A stretch of 17,161 nucleotides of DNA from CAWUJT01 sp963922715. GTDB taxonomy: Bacteria; Pseudomonadota; Alphaproteobacteria; Rhodobacterales; Rhodobacteraceae. Shown here piece by piece: positions 1 to 8,190 of the stretch; position 1 is the stretch's first letter, and every line of letters starts with the position of its first letter. The position numbers were made by a program, and so were the translations under genes. The DNA lies in assembly GCA_963922715.1 (NCBI GenBank), contig CAWUJT010000047.1, positions 1-17,161 on the forward strand, in the 5' to 3' direction. The notes below the pieces were generated by a model. The model was not told where the DNA came from. It searched no databases and saw only the letters and a program-made list of their open reading frames with translations.

Positions 1-85
1 GCATTCCGTTATCGCAGCGGCAAGGAGCGCCAAAAGAATGACAGACGCCATAATGTACCAGACAAACGGCATCGAGGACACGACC

Positions 86-508
86 ATGAAAGCCGAGATT
101 TTTCTCCCCGACGACTATCGTCCCGCAGAGGATGAGCCCTTTATGAATGATCGTCAGCTTGAATATTTCCGTCGGAAATTGCTGACGTGGAAACACGATT
201 TGTTGCATGAAACCGCGTCGACCATCGAAGGGCTGCAAGATGGCACGCGGAATATCCCGGATATTGCGGATCGCGCCTCTGAAGAAACGGACCGGGCGTT
301 AGAGTTGCGCACGCGGGACAGACAGCGCAAGCTCATCTCCAAGATTGACTCTGCGTTGCGGCGGATCGAAGACGGCGAATATGGTTATTGTGAAGTCACC
401 GGTGAGCCGATTAGCTTGAAACGATTGGATGCACGCCCAATCGCCACACTCAGCCTTGAGGCGCAAGAGCGTCACGAGCGGCGCGAGAAAGTCCATCGTG
501 ACGATTAA
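86..508 (+). CDS. dksA: RNA polymerase-binding transcription factor DksA (single-cysteine alphaproteobacterial form)
   Basis: DksA binds the RNA polymerase secondary channel and, with ppGpp, adjusts initiation at rRNA and amino-acid promoters. The 140-residue product has the family layout: a charged helical coiled-coil region, with the acidic tip in the stretch ADRASEETDRALELRTRDR, then the degenerate zinc-finger segment GYCEVTGEPISLKRLDARP and a basic C-terminal helix. Of the four zinc cysteines of E. coli DksA only the first remains; the others align with Thr, Ser and Ala, so classical zinc binding is unlikely. Single-cysteine DksA is known from Rhodobacter. I chose the ATG at 86 because GAGGA at 74-78 sits 7 bases upstream and family members begin MKAE; an in-frame ATG at 38, with AAGGAG at 22-27, would add 16 residues. 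The frame is open to the left edge, so a still earlier start cannot be excluded. Confidence 0.93.
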   Translation: MKAEIFLPDDYRPAEDEPFMNDRQLEYFRRKLLTWKHDLLHETASTIEGLQDGTRNIPDIADRASEETDRALELRTRDRQRKLISKIDSALRRIEDGEYGYCEVTGEPISLKRLDARPIATLSLEAQERHERREKVHRDD

Positions 509-568
509 GCCCGGTCTTTTGGGGGCCGCCTCTGGAAACTCTGACCATGGTGGCATAACCGATATTTC

Positions 569-1708
569 ATGGCACGGGCAGATCTGAATGTTTCCATTAT
601 CGGGGGCGGCATCGGTGGGCTGGCCGCGGCCGTAGCCCTGGCCCAAAATGGGGCTCAAGTTCGCGTGTTTGAGCAATCGCCAGCGATCGCAGAAATCGGT
701 GCTGGGATACAGATCAGCCCCAATGGGGTCCGGGTGCTCAGGGCGCTTGGTATGGCCCCACCAGGTCAACGGTCAGAAGCTGTGCACCTGCGGGACGGTC
801 TCACCGGGCGCCGCGTATTGCGAATAAAGCTTCCTGCGGTTCCTGGATTTTGGCTGTGTCACCGTGCCGATCTCATTGAAACGCTTTACAAACGCGCCAT
901 CGCTTTGGGCGTTCAAATCACCTTAAACGCGAAGGTATCTGCGATTGCGGCGGACACTGGGACAATATATCTTCCTGAAGCGCAACCCCATCAGGCCAAT
1001 GTGATCATTGGGGCCGATGGTCTCCACTCTGTGTGTCGACACCAGGTGCTTGGGCACAGCAGCCCTTTCTTTACAAGCCAAGTGGCTTGGCGCGCAGTCG
1101 TGTCTGTGGATTCGCACCCTTCAGAATCTCAAGTGCATGTATTGCCCGGCGGCCATATCGTGACCTACCCCTTAAGAGGGGGTACGATCACGAACGTTAT
1201 CGCGGTTGAAGAACGGGATGCCTGGACAGAAGAAAGCTGGGTTCAGCAAGCTGATCCCAATGCCTTTCGTCAACGCTTTGCAATGGTCCATTCTGATCTT
1301 GCAGCACTTTTGGACAAAGTTGAACAGGTACACACCTGGGGTCTGTTTCGCCATCCTGTCGCTGCGCAGTGGTCGTTTGGAAAGCTTGTACTGCTCGGGG
1401 ACGCCGCGCATCCAACGTTGCCCTTTTTGGCGCAGGGGGCTGTTCTTGCCTTGGAAGACGCTTGGGTATTGACCCGTGTGCTGAGCGAAACCTCAAGTGT
1501 AACGGAGGCGTTTTGCCGATACGAAACCCTGCGCAAAGCACGTGCGCACCGTGCGATTGCAGCCGCCAATGCCAATGCCAAGAACTATCACTTGCGGGGC
1601 CTATCGAGGTGGACCGCCCATAAAGGTTTGCGCATTGTGGATGCAATCGCGCCAAGTGCTATGCTTCTGCGCTACGCTTGGCTCTACAATCATGATGTCA
1701 CAGCCTAA
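569..1708 (+). CDS. FAD-dependent monooxygenase (UbiH / salicylate hydroxylase-like group)
   Basis: A 379-residue class A flavoprotein monooxygenase, expected to use NAD(P)H and O2 to hydroxylate an aromatic or quinone-like substrate. The three family landmarks are present: the dinucleotide-binding GGGIGG at 12-17 followed by Glu35 at the end of strand 2; the IGADG motif at 147-151; and the FAD-ribityl motif GDAAHP at 277-282, followed by TLPFLAQGAVLALEDAW. Arg99 in HRADL matches the conserved FAD-contacting arginine. Length is normal for single-component enzymes of this class. The substrate cannot be told from sequence. No strong Shine-Dalgarno sequence precedes the ATG, which leaves the exact start less certain. 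It lies 60 bases after dksA and 38 bases before the photolyase-like gene, so co-transcription is possible but not shown. Confidence 0.88.
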   Translation: MARADLNVSIIGGGIGGLAAAVALAQNGAQVRVFEQSPAIAEIGAGIQISPNGVRVLRALGMAPPGQRSEAVHLRDGLTGRRVLRIKLPAVPGFWLCHRADLIETLYKRAIALGVQITLNAKVSAIAADTGTIYLPEAQPHQANVIIGADGLHSVCRHQVLGHSSPFFTSQVAWRAVVSVDSHPSESQVHVLPGGHIVTYPLRGGTITNVIAVEERDAWTEESWVQQADPNAFRQRFAMVHSDLAALLDKVEQVHTWGLFRHPVAAQWSFGKLVLLGDAAHPTLPFLAQGAVLALEDAWVLTRVLSETSSVTEAFCRYETLRKARAHRAIAAANANAKNYHLRGLSRWTAHKGLRIVDAIAPSAMLLRYAWLYNHDVTA

Positions 1709-1746
1709 GCCTGGTCAAACGGAACATGTGATCTAATTCGCGTGAT

Positions 1747-2949
1747 ATGAAAGACACGCCTCATCTTTTCTCTCCCACCCGTCAAGCGGCTCTTGCACGG
1801 CTTGAGGCGTTTATTCCTCAGTCTGGCAAAGATTATACGCGGTTGCGGAATTATGATCTGCCGGGTCATCCGCATGTGAGTGGCCTCTCGCCTTATATCC
1901 GCCATCGCGTGATCACGGAGGCCGAGGTGGCTAGGGCTGTTCTGACACAATTCTCCGCCAACACGGCAGAAAAATTTCTGCAAGAAGTGTGCTGGCGCAG
2001 TTATTGGAAAGCTTGGCTGGAGCGGCGTCCTGGGGTTTGGCAGCAATATCTTGCCGCGTTGCCTGCAGCGCAAAATCGGTTGGCGACGGAGCCGGGATTA
2101 CGAGCGCGGTTTGAAGACGCTTGCCTAGGCAAAACAGGGATTGATGGGTTCGACGATTGGGCAGAGGAGCTGGTGCAAACAGGCTATCTTCATAATCATG
2201 CACGCATGTGGTTCGCGTCTATTTGGATTTTTACGCTGGGGTTGCCCTGGGTGTTAGGGGCTGATTTTTTCCTGCGTCATTTGCTTGATGGTGATCCGGC
2301 ATCGAACACCCTATCTTGGCGCTGGGTTGCGGGCATTCAGACACCCGGCAAGACCTATGCCGCGCGTGCAGCCAACATTGCGAAATATACACAAGGCCGC
2401 GCCAATCCTGTGCATCAGCTTGTACCTGTAGATCGGATTATACCGTGCCAAGCCCCTGCGCTACCGACGGTTGAACCTGTGCCTGAAAGTGCACCTATTC
2501 AACCCAATCTGAAAACCGGGCTGCTGGTCACAGAAGATGATCTGTCCGCCGATTTTCTGCTTGATCGAATAAGGCCCGAGGCTTGTGCCATTTTGATCGC
2601 GCCAAAGGGTCGCTCCCCCCTGCCTGTGTCCTCTCAGGTCATCGCATTCACACAGGCTCTGGCTGTCGACACCGCGACCCGTCTGTCAGAATTGTGCGGC
2701 CATGATGTTGCCATATATGAAACCGCAGATGCTCTGCGCGGCTGGATTGAAGACAACGGGCTGGAACAGGTTGTCTTGCCGTACACACCTGTTGGACCTG
2801 CGACAGACATTTTGAAAGCGGTTGCTGAAATGACAGACGTGCCGCTGCAACCACAGTTGCGCCGTTGGGATGCGGCGGCTTTACCTTTTGCCACCGCTGG
2901 TTTTTTTAAGTTCAAAGCACGGATTCCTCAGCTGCTAGAAACGTTGTGA
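1747..2949 (+). CDS. Photolyase/cryptochrome-family FAD protein with reversed domain order
   Basis: This 400-residue protein resembles DNA photolyases but appears permuted. Residues 1 to about 225 match the helical FAD/DNA-repair domain that is normally C-terminal: LSPY at 47-50, ExxW at 80-83 (equivalent of E. coli PhrB E274/W277), KTG at 129-131, LHNHARM at 148-154, DGDPASN at 181-187 (N187 equivalent to N378 beside flavin N5) and WRW at 191-193 (W382/W384). W168 matches the second tryptophan of the electron chain; the position of the outer one (W306) falls on a glutamate in an ungapped alignment by eye. After a proline-rich linker at 233-255, residues 256-400 look like the alpha/beta antenna domain that is normally N-terminal, ending in GFFKFKARIPQLL. 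Repair activity is plausible because substrate-pocket residues survive, but a photoreceptor role is also possible. No clear Shine-Dalgarno sequence is seen. Confidence 0.82.
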   Translation: MKDTPHLFSPTRQAALARLEAFIPQSGKDYTRLRNYDLPGHPHVSGLSPYIRHRVITEAEVARAVLTQFSANTAEKFLQEVCWRSYWKAWLERRPGVWQQYLAALPAAQNRLATEPGLRARFEDACLGKTGIDGFDDWAEELVQTGYLHNHARMWFASIWIFTLGLPWVLGADFFLRHLLDGDPASNTLSWRWVAGIQTPGKTYAARAANIAKYTQGRANPVHQLVPVDRIIPCQAPALPTVEPVPESAPIQPNLKTGLLVTEDDLSADFLLDRIRPEACAILIAPKGRSPLPVSSQVIAFTQALAVDTATRLSELCGHDVAIYETADALRGWIEDNGLEQVVLPYTPVGPATDILKAVAEMTDVPLQPQLRRWDAAALPFATAGFFKFKARIPQLLETL

Positions 2950-3065
2950 TACGCGGAAATATGTTCATCGTGATCATTTTTTGGGTGCGAACTCTATACA
3001 ATAGCTTTCCAAACCCCTGTTGCTCGGGTAGTATTTTGAAAAGAAAATAACGGTGTGGAGCAGTT

Positions 3066-3869
3066 ATGGGATTGAGAATAGCACAAGTATGTTTTCTCGG
3101 AACATGCACTCTATTTGTGGCGGCTTGTGAGACACTCACAACCGGTCAAGAAAATGGTGCGGAGGCAGACGCAACTATAACATCCGCAGATGGTGTTCCC
3201 CTTGTGGAGCGTGATGTCGAAGCGCCCGAGGTCTTTTCCACAACCGATCTTGCCCTATGGGATGGACGTCCATCCCTGGGCGGTGTTTGGGTGGCGGCCC
3301 CGGACGTGACAGATCCGGAACGGGTGATTGTGCGCAATAGCCAGAACGGACGCTTTTTGATTGGCGCGCTTTTCAAGCGTGAAAGAGAAAATCCAGGCCC
3401 GCCCTTGCAACTGTCTTCTGATGCGGCAATTGAGCTTGATATTTTGCCTGGTCAACCCACAGAGATTTCCGTGGTAGCCTTACGGCGTGAGCAGGTGCCT
3501 GATCCGTCTTTCGTACCCCCTCTTGAAGATGTGCTGCCAGCCGATGGGGAGCCGGCGTCTCAAACAGACATCAGTGCCACAAGTCTTGATGCGCCTACAC
3601 CACAACCTGTGGCGGTTCCACAACCGACGTCTTCTCTCAACGCGCCCTATATTCAAATCGGTATTTTCTCTATTGAGGAAAACGCCCGCAACACCGAGCA
3701 GTTGTTGCGCAACAACGGTCTAACCCCAAGCGTTCTGCAACAAACAAGTCGGGAACGTGAATTTTGGCGGGTTATCGTTGGTCCTGCACAATCTGTTTCG
3801 GAACGTGCATCCATCTTGCGTACTGTTAAAGGCCTGGGCTTTACGGATGCGTATGCGGTGAGTAATTAA
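3066..3869 (+). CDS. SPOR-domain lipoprotein, possible degenerate RlpA-like barrel
   Basis: A 267-residue envelope protein. The N-terminus has a short basic start, a hydrophobic core and the lipobox VAAC ending at Cys21, so it should be lipidated and periplasmic. Residues about 195-266 form a SPOR domain (YIQIGIFS, then ENARNTEQLLRNNGL, then FWRVIVGP and a final GLGFTDAYAV), the fold that binds glycan strands lacking stem peptides at division septa. Between them, residues about 70-140 (VIVRNSQNGRF, then LQLSSDAAIELDILPG) resemble the double-psi barrel of RlpA in pattern, but the usual DRGPF segment is replaced by a charged stretch, so lytic activity is doubtful. A proline-rich linker at 145-190 joins the two. 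It precedes a peptidoglycan carboxypeptidase by 53 bases, which supports a cell-wall role. The barrel assignment is inference. Confidence 0.8.
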   Translation: MGLRIAQVCFLGTCTLFVAACETLTTGQENGAEADATITSADGVPLVERDVEAPEVFSTTDLALWDGRPSLGGVWVAAPDVTDPERVIVRNSQNGRFLIGALFKRERENPGPPLQLSSDAAIELDILPGQPTEISVVALRREQVPDPSFVPPLEDVLPADGEPASQTDISATSLDAPTPQPVAVPQPTSSLNAPYIQIGIFSIEENARNTEQLLRNNGLTPSVLQQTSREREFWRVIVGPAQSVSERASILRTVKGLGFTDAYAVSN

Positions 3870-3922
3870 GGATCAAAGACGGCAATGCCTGCTGTTTTTT
3901 GTCGTCAGAGGAGAGCTGAACT

Positions 3923-5089
3923 GTGTCAAATCTGTCACGTGGTATTTTAGGATTACTGGCCTTTATCTGCGGCCCGTTTGCGCTTTTTGCCCAACCGACA
4001 TTTGAGACGACGGCACAGGCTGCGATTGTCATCGACCATGGAACGGGTCAGGTTCTTTTGGCTAAACAAGCAGACATTCCATTGCCGCCGGCTTCGATGT
4101 CAAAACTGATGACCATCAATATGGTTTTCGAGGCGTTAGAGGACGGCAGGCTTTCGCTCGACACGGTTCTGCCGGTCAGTCCACATGCGTCCAGCTATGG
4201 TGGATCGACAATGTTTCTCGATCCCCGCGACCGCGTCAGTGTGGAAGATCTGATCCGTGGTGTAATCGTTTTGTCTGGCAATGATGCCTCTGTTGTCTTT
4301 GCCGAGGCGCTCTCTCCGGATGGGACGGAAGATGGCTTTTCCGACTTGATGACGTATCGCGCCAAAGAACTTGGGCTTACACACTCACAGTTCAAAAATG
4401 CCAGCGGTTGGCCCGAGCCTGGACATGTGATGTCTGTGCGTGATCTGGCGCGGCTCGCCCAAAGGTTGATTGATGTATTTCCACAATATTATGGGTATTA
4501 TGCGGAAACTGAATTTCTTTTTGATGGCCGTGCGCCGGCTAATGTACGCAATAGAAACCCAATCCTCCGCTTGGCAATCGGGGCCGATGGGTTAAAAACA
4601 GGGCATACGCAAGACGCGGGCTATGGTCTTGTTGGGTCTGCTGTGCAGGACGGGCGGCGCGTGATCTTTGTCATTACAGGGATAGAAAGCGAAAAAGCCC
4701 GATCCATAGAGGCGGAGCGGATTATCAACTGGGCGTTCCGGCAGTTCGCTGTTCGGGAAGTCATTTCAGAAGGGACCGAGATCACACAAGCAGACGTCTT
4801 TCTTGGGTCTGTGAAAAAGGTTCCTTTAATAACGGCCGATGCTGTAGAGATGTTGGTGCCGGTTGTGGGACAAGACATCATAGAGGCCAAAGTCCAGTAC
4901 AACGGGCCACTTCATCCACCTTTGGCCACCGGTCAAGAAGTCGGAACTCTCACATTGAATGTGGCCAATATGTCGCCGGTGATGGTTCCTTTGATCATTC
5001 CCACGGATATTTCCAAAGCCGGTATGCTGGGCCGGGTACAAGCTGCAGCAAGTGTTTTTATAGCGAAGGTGTTGGGCGGCGACGCCTGA
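3923..5089 (+). CDS. D-alanyl-D-alanine carboxypeptidase (penicillin-binding protein 5/6 family)
   Basis: Serine DD-carboxypeptidase that removes the terminal D-Ala from peptidoglycan pentapeptides in the periplasm. The 388-residue product has a signal peptide (hydrophobic residues 8-22, likely cleavage after LFA at 21-23). The active-site motifs are the SxxK S58-M-S-K61 within PPASMSKLM, SGN at 118-120 and KTG at 225-227. A beta-rich PBP5 C-terminal domain spans about 276-365, followed by a segment at 366-384 that could be the amphipathic membrane anchor of this family. The start is GTG at 3923, with GAGGAG at 3908-3913 nine bases upstream. The stop lies 10 bases before tmk, so this gene probably shares a transcript with tmk-holB-tatD. 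Assignment to dacA, dacC or dacF cannot be made from sequence alone. Confidence 0.95.
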   Translation: MSNLSRGILGLLAFICGPFALFAQPTFETTAQAAIVIDHGTGQVLLAKQADIPLPPASMSKLMTINMVFEALEDGRLSLDTVLPVSPHASSYGGSTMFLDPRDRVSVEDLIRGVIVLSGNDASVVFAEALSPDGTEDGFSDLMTYRAKELGLTHSQFKNASGWPEPGHVMSVRDLARLAQRLIDVFPQYYGYYAETEFLFDGRAPANVRNRNPILRLAIGADGLKTGHTQDAGYGLVGSAVQDGRRVIFVITGIESEKARSIEAERIINWAFRQFAVREVISEGTEITQADVFLGSVKKVPLITADAVEMLVPVVGQDIIEAKVQYNGPLHPPLATGQEVGTLTLNVANMSPVMVPLIIPTDISKAGMLGRVQAAASVFIAKVLGGDA

Positions 5090-5099
5090 AGATACATTC

Positions 5100-5753
5100 G
5101 TGGCCCGTGGTAGATTCCTAAGTTTTGAAGGCATTGATGGTTCGGGCAAATCGACCCAAGCCAAGCTTTTGGCAGAGAAGCTCTCACAGCTAGGAGAACG
5201 GGTTGTGCTGACACGTGAACCAGGTGGTGCAGCCGGCGCAGAAGAGATCAGGCGCCTTTTGGTGGAAGGCGCGCCAGAACGTTGGTCTGCGGAGACGGAA
5301 ATTCTGTTGTTCACCGCCGCGCGACGGGATCACTTGGAACAGACAATTTGGCCGGCGCTCGATCAAGGGGCTTGGGTGATTTGTGATCGATTTGCAGACT
5401 CCACGCGGGTGTATCAGGGGGCCACACGCGGCGCGTTGCGTGATTTGGTGGATCGAGTGCACGATGTTATGATTGATGTTGACCCTGACCAAACTTTCGT
5501 CCTGACGCTTGCCCCTGATATGGCTTTAAATCGTGGCCTGGCCCGACAGAACCTTGAGGATCGTTTTGAAACAATGGGGCTTGCGTTCCAAGAACGGTTG
5601 GCAGAGGGATATCAAGACCTTGTTAAACAGTTTCCAAACCGCTGTGTGTCGATTTGTGCCCACGGTGATCAAGATACCGTTGCAACGCGCATTTGGACGA
5701 TTTTCACACAGAGGTGGGGTGACTTCAGGCAAGTAGATACCAGCCATGTCTGA
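5100..5753 (+). CDS. tmk: Thymidylate kinase
   Basis: Phosphorylates dTMP to dTDP with ATP, a step both salvage and de novo dTTP synthesis need. The 217-residue protein shows the P-loop FEGIDGSGKST at 9-19, the dTMP-binding REPGG at 39-43, the DRF motif with STRVYQG at 96-107, and a lid segment with RGLARQNLEDRFE at 145-157. Arginines in the lid with a plain P-loop resemble the E. coli type rather than the human type. The start is GTG at 5100, ten bases after the carboxypeptidase stop, with only a weak ribosome-binding match, so translation is probably coupled. Its 3' end overlaps holB by 8 bases. tmk-holB adjacency is common in bacteria and supports both assignments. Confidence 0.97.
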   Translation: MARGRFLSFEGIDGSGKSTQAKLLAEKLSQLGERVVLTREPGGAAGAEEIRRLLVEGAPERWSAETEILLFTAARRDHLEQTIWPALDQGAWVICDRFADSTRVYQGATRGALRDLVDRVHDVMIDVDPDQTFVLTLAPDMALNRGLARQNLEDRFETMGLAFQERLAEGYQDLVKQFPNRCVSICAHGDQDTVATRIWTIFTQRWGDFRQVDTSHV

Positions 5754-6858
5754 AGACAACGATTCCCCTGAGCCGGATAGGTTAGGCCTTGCACCACATC
5801 CGCGTAAGACGTGGGAACTTTATGGGCAATCTGAAGCAGAAGAGACCTTTCGAGATGCCTACCGAAGCGGTCGACCCCATCATGCTTGGCTTCTAATGGG
5901 ACCAAAGGGCATTGGCAAGGCAACATTGGCTTGGCGTATCGCGCGGTTTTTGATCACACATGCAAACTCCGCGGCATCTCTTTCAAGCGCAAATGCGCCA
6001 CTATCCTTAGAACCCATAGCTGGGCACCCGGCACTCAGACGTATTCAGGCGCTTTCGGAACCGACGCTTTGCTTGGTGCGGCGCCCATGGGACGACAAAA
6101 CCAAACGGTTCAAAACCCACATCACCGTAGATGAGGTGCGCAAGTTGCACTCTTTCTTCTCTTTGTCAGCTGCTGATGGTGGCCCCCGTGTTGTCATTAT
6201 TGATGCCGCTGATGAAATGAACACTGCCGCCGCCAACGCCTTATTGAAAATCTTGGAAGAACCTCCTGCGCGTACCACCTTGTTATTGGTTTCACACAAA
6301 CCCGCGGCACTTTTGCCAACATTACGTTCACGCTGTAGGTCTTTGACCCTGTCGCCTTTGACAGCCGACGATTTGACCGCAGCGGTTGCAGCAGCAAGCG
6401 GTTCACAAAGTCTCGCCCCAAGTATTTTAGCCTTAGCGAATGGTTCTGTGGGGCAAGCCCTCCTCCTGTTAGAGCAAGGCGGTGGAGCGCTCTACCAGGA
6501 GCTTTTGGGGATCTATAAAACAGGGCGTATGAATCGGTCATTGGCGCTCCAGCTTTCCGAAAGCCTCACCGGTGCGACAAATCGTCAGCGCTTTGAACTG
6601 TTTTTATTTGTTCTGGAAAGTTTTTTTGCGCGGGTGAGTCGGACCGGTGTTTTAGGGCCACAACATCCTCAAGCCGGTGCAAGTGAAGCGGACCTCATGG
6701 GGCGTCTTGCGCCACATGATGGGGCCGCGCGGGCCTGGGCGGCGCTTGCATCCGTGCAGATGGAACGTTTGCGCCATGGATACGGAGTGAACCTTGACCC
6801 AACGACCCTTGCGCTTGATACGTTGATCGCAATCGACCGACACATTCAACAGCCTTGA
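5746..6858 (+). CDS. holB: DNA polymerase III delta' subunit (clamp loader)
   Basis: Delta' is the rigid stator of the clamp-loader complex that places the beta clamp on primed DNA. The 370-residue product has an AAA+ core: P-loop-like GPKGIGKAT at 52-60, Walker B-like IIDAADE at 151-157, then MNTAAANALLKILEEPP, and the SRC sensor motif at 195-197. Unlike E. coli delta' it lacks the four-cysteine zinc module between Walker A and B; that region instead carries a longer insert at about 70-120, common in alphaproteobacterial homologues. A polar, proline-containing extension of about 20 residues precedes the AAA+ fold. The start overlaps tmk by 8 bases and the stop is one base before the tatD ATG, indicating translational coupling on both sides. 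Confidence 0.95.
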   Translation: MSEDNDSPEPDRLGLAPHPRKTWELYGQSEAEETFRDAYRSGRPHHAWLLMGPKGIGKATLAWRIARFLITHANSAASLSSANAPLSLEPIAGHPALRRIQALSEPTLCLVRRPWDDKTKRFKTHITVDEVRKLHSFFSLSAADGGPRVVIIDAADEMNTAAANALLKILEEPPARTTLLLVSHKPAALLPTLRSRCRSLTLSPLTADDLTAAVAAASGSQSLAPSILALANGSVGQALLLLEQGGGALYQELLGIYKTGRMNRSLALQLSESLTGATNRQRFELFLFVLESFFARVSRTGVLGPQHPQAGASEADLMGRLAPHDGAARAWAALASVQMERLRHGYGVNLDPTTLALDTLIAIDRHIQQP

Positions 6859-6859
6859 A

Positions 6860-7660
6860 ATGATTCCCATGCCGCCCGAACCGAACCTCACCGACAGCCA
6901 CTGCCATCTGGATGACCCAGGCCTCAGAGGGTCGATTGACGAAGTCGTGGCACGCGCCCTGCAGCACGGTGTTCACCGTATGGTGACCATCTGCACAAGC
7001 CTTAGCCAGGCGGGCAAGATACAAGCCCTTTGTGAAACCTATGCCCCTGTTTTTTGGGCTGTGGGAACCCATCCGATGCGGGCGGCAGAGGATCCAATGG
7101 CGACCGTGGCAAGATTGGAGGATTTGGCCACACACCCCAAACTGGTGGGCATCGGGGAAACCGGTCTTGATTATCATTACACTGCAGAAAGCGCCCCGCA
7201 GCAGCAAGAAAGCTTGCGCCTGCACATTGAAGCGGCCCGGCGGACGCGCTTGCCCTTGATCATCCATGCCCGTGCCGCCGATGCCGATATGGCGCGCATT
7301 TTAACAGAAGAGTATCGGGCTGGGGCCTACAGCTGCGTGATGCATTGCTTTAGCTCGGGGCCCGATTTGGCACAAGCAGCCCTTGACCTTGGGTTTTATC
7401 TGTCCATGTCTGGCATCGTGGCATTTCCAAAATCCCAGGAGCTTCGGGAGATTTTCGCCGCAGCTCCCCTGGACCGTATTCTTGTTGAAACCGACAGCCC
7501 CTATCTCGCCCCGCCGCCACATCGCGGGAAACCCAATGAGCCGGCCTTGGTGCGGTACACAGCGCAAAAGGGTGCTGAGATTTTTGACCTCAGCTACCCT
7601 GATTTTGCCCGCGCCACAGAAGCCAATTTTGAACGGCTGTTTTGGAAAACCGTCTCTTGA
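6860..7660 (+). CDS. TatD-family metal-dependent hydrolase / DNase
   Basis: TatD-family proteins are TIM-barrel metal-dependent nucleases, with 3'-5' exonuclease activity shown for E. coli TatD. The 266-residue product carries the full metal-ligand set: H14 and H16 in DSHCHLDD, E100 in GIGETGLDYHY, H136 in IIHAR, H162 in MHCFSSG and D212 in ETDSPYLAP. These match the TatD/YcfH/YjjV group, and position after tmk-holB points to the YcfH subgroup. The ATG at 6860 is one base from the holB stop and lacks its own clear ribosome-binding sequence; a second ATG at 6869 would remove three residues and cannot be excluded. Forty bases separate it from the next gene. Confidence 0.93.
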   Translation: MIPMPPEPNLTDSHCHLDDPGLRGSIDEVVARALQHGVHRMVTICTSLSQAGKIQALCETYAPVFWAVGTHPMRAAEDPMATVARLEDLATHPKLVGIGETGLDYHYTAESAPQQQESLRLHIEAARRTRLPLIIHARAADADMARILTEEYRAGAYSCVMHCFSSGPDLAQAALDLGFYLSMSGIVAFPKSQELREIFAAAPLDRILVETDSPYLAPPPHRGKPNEPALVRYTAQKGAEIFDLSYPDFARATEANFERLFWKTVS

Positions 7661-7700
7661 TATGGAAGGCGGGAAGGTATGTTTGCTGTAGGAGGCGACG

Positions 7701-8087
7701 ATGATCAAAGGACGATGCGAATGTGGAAAAGTTTCTTTCCATGTCAATAGCCTTAGGGACACAATCACAGTCTGTCACTGTCGTCAGTGTCGTCGCACCA
7801 GTGGTCACCTTTGGGCCTCGACCTATGCCACGGCATACGAAGATGTGACGTTTGCGACGGATGAAGGATTGACGTGGTATACATCGTCAGATTTTGCCAA
7901 GCGCGGATTTTGCAAATTCTGTGGGTCGAGCTTGTTTTATCGCCTGAATGACGAACAGGGGGTTGGTATTGCCGCAGGTTGCTTAGAGGCGCCGACCCAT
8001 GCCCATATCGGCAAGCATATTTTTGTGAAAGACAAAGGTGATTATTACGAGATCACAGACAACGCGCCGCAAATTGCAGACGGCTGA
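7701..8087 (+). CDS. GFA-family zinc protein (glutathione-dependent formaldehyde-activating enzyme-like)
   Basis: A 128-residue protein of the GFA/Mss4-like fold. The conserved cysteines are all present: C6-x-C8 (GRCECGKVSF), C25-x-C27-x2-C30 (VCHCRQCRRTSG) and C71-x2-C74 (GFCKFCGSSLFY). Together these form the structural and catalytic zinc sites described for Gfa of Paracoccus. Most members of this widespread family have no proven substrate, and a formaldehyde-glutathione role should not be assumed without neighbouring formaldehyde genes, which are absent here. The start is fixed by a strong Shine-Dalgarno AGGAGG at 7690-7695, five bases before the ATG, stronger than those of the tmk, holB and tatD genes before it. 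It may be transcribed with tatD or independently. Confidence 0.87.
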   Translation: MIKGRCECGKVSFHVNSLRDTITVCHCRQCRRTSGHLWASTYATAYEDVTFATDEGLTWYTSSDFAKRGFCKFCGSSLFYRLNDEQGVGIAAGCLEAPTHAHIGKHIFVKDKGDYYEITDNAPQIADG

Positions 8088-8190
8088 CCGGATTTATCAA
8101 GATGAGAAACGAAACCAGACTCGGGCCACTCATTTAAATTTTGAGAAAAGATCATAGATCACCAAATCATAAAACAAAGAAGTTCACCTT

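Noticed and set aside
1..41. Possible 3' end of an upstream gene in frame 3, ending with TGA at 39-41
   Set aside because: Only twelve codons are visible, too few to support a gene call.
299..769. Minus-strand open frame of 156 codons spanning the end of dksA and start of the monooxygenase
   Set aside because: It overlaps two well-supported plus-strand genes, has no recognisable motif, and reads as the shadow of their codon bias.
2950..3065. Possible promoter for the SPOR gene, with TACAAT at 2997-3002
   Set aside because: No -35-like sequence lies 16-18 bases upstream, so I could not support it beyond a single -10-like hexamer.
3870..3922. Possible terminator between the SPOR lipoprotein and the carboxypeptidase, because a six-T run occurs at 3895-3900
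   Set aside because: The only stem before the T run is three bases (GGC/GCC), too weak for a terminator.
6695..7267. Minus-strand open frame of 190 codons opposite holB and tatD
   Set aside because: It is antisense to two genes with intact catalytic or structural motifs and shows no family features of its own.
7701..8087. Calling the GFA-family gene a true formaldehyde-detoxification enzyme
   Set aside because: The zinc cysteines fit the fold, but no glutathione-dependent formaldehyde dehydrogenase gene is nearby and most family members have other or unknown roles.
8088..8190. A+T-rich gap before the YcjF-like gene, with the palindrome ATTTAAAT
   Set aside because: No stem longer than eight bases, no T-tract terminator and no well-spaced promoter boxes; I see nothing certain in it.
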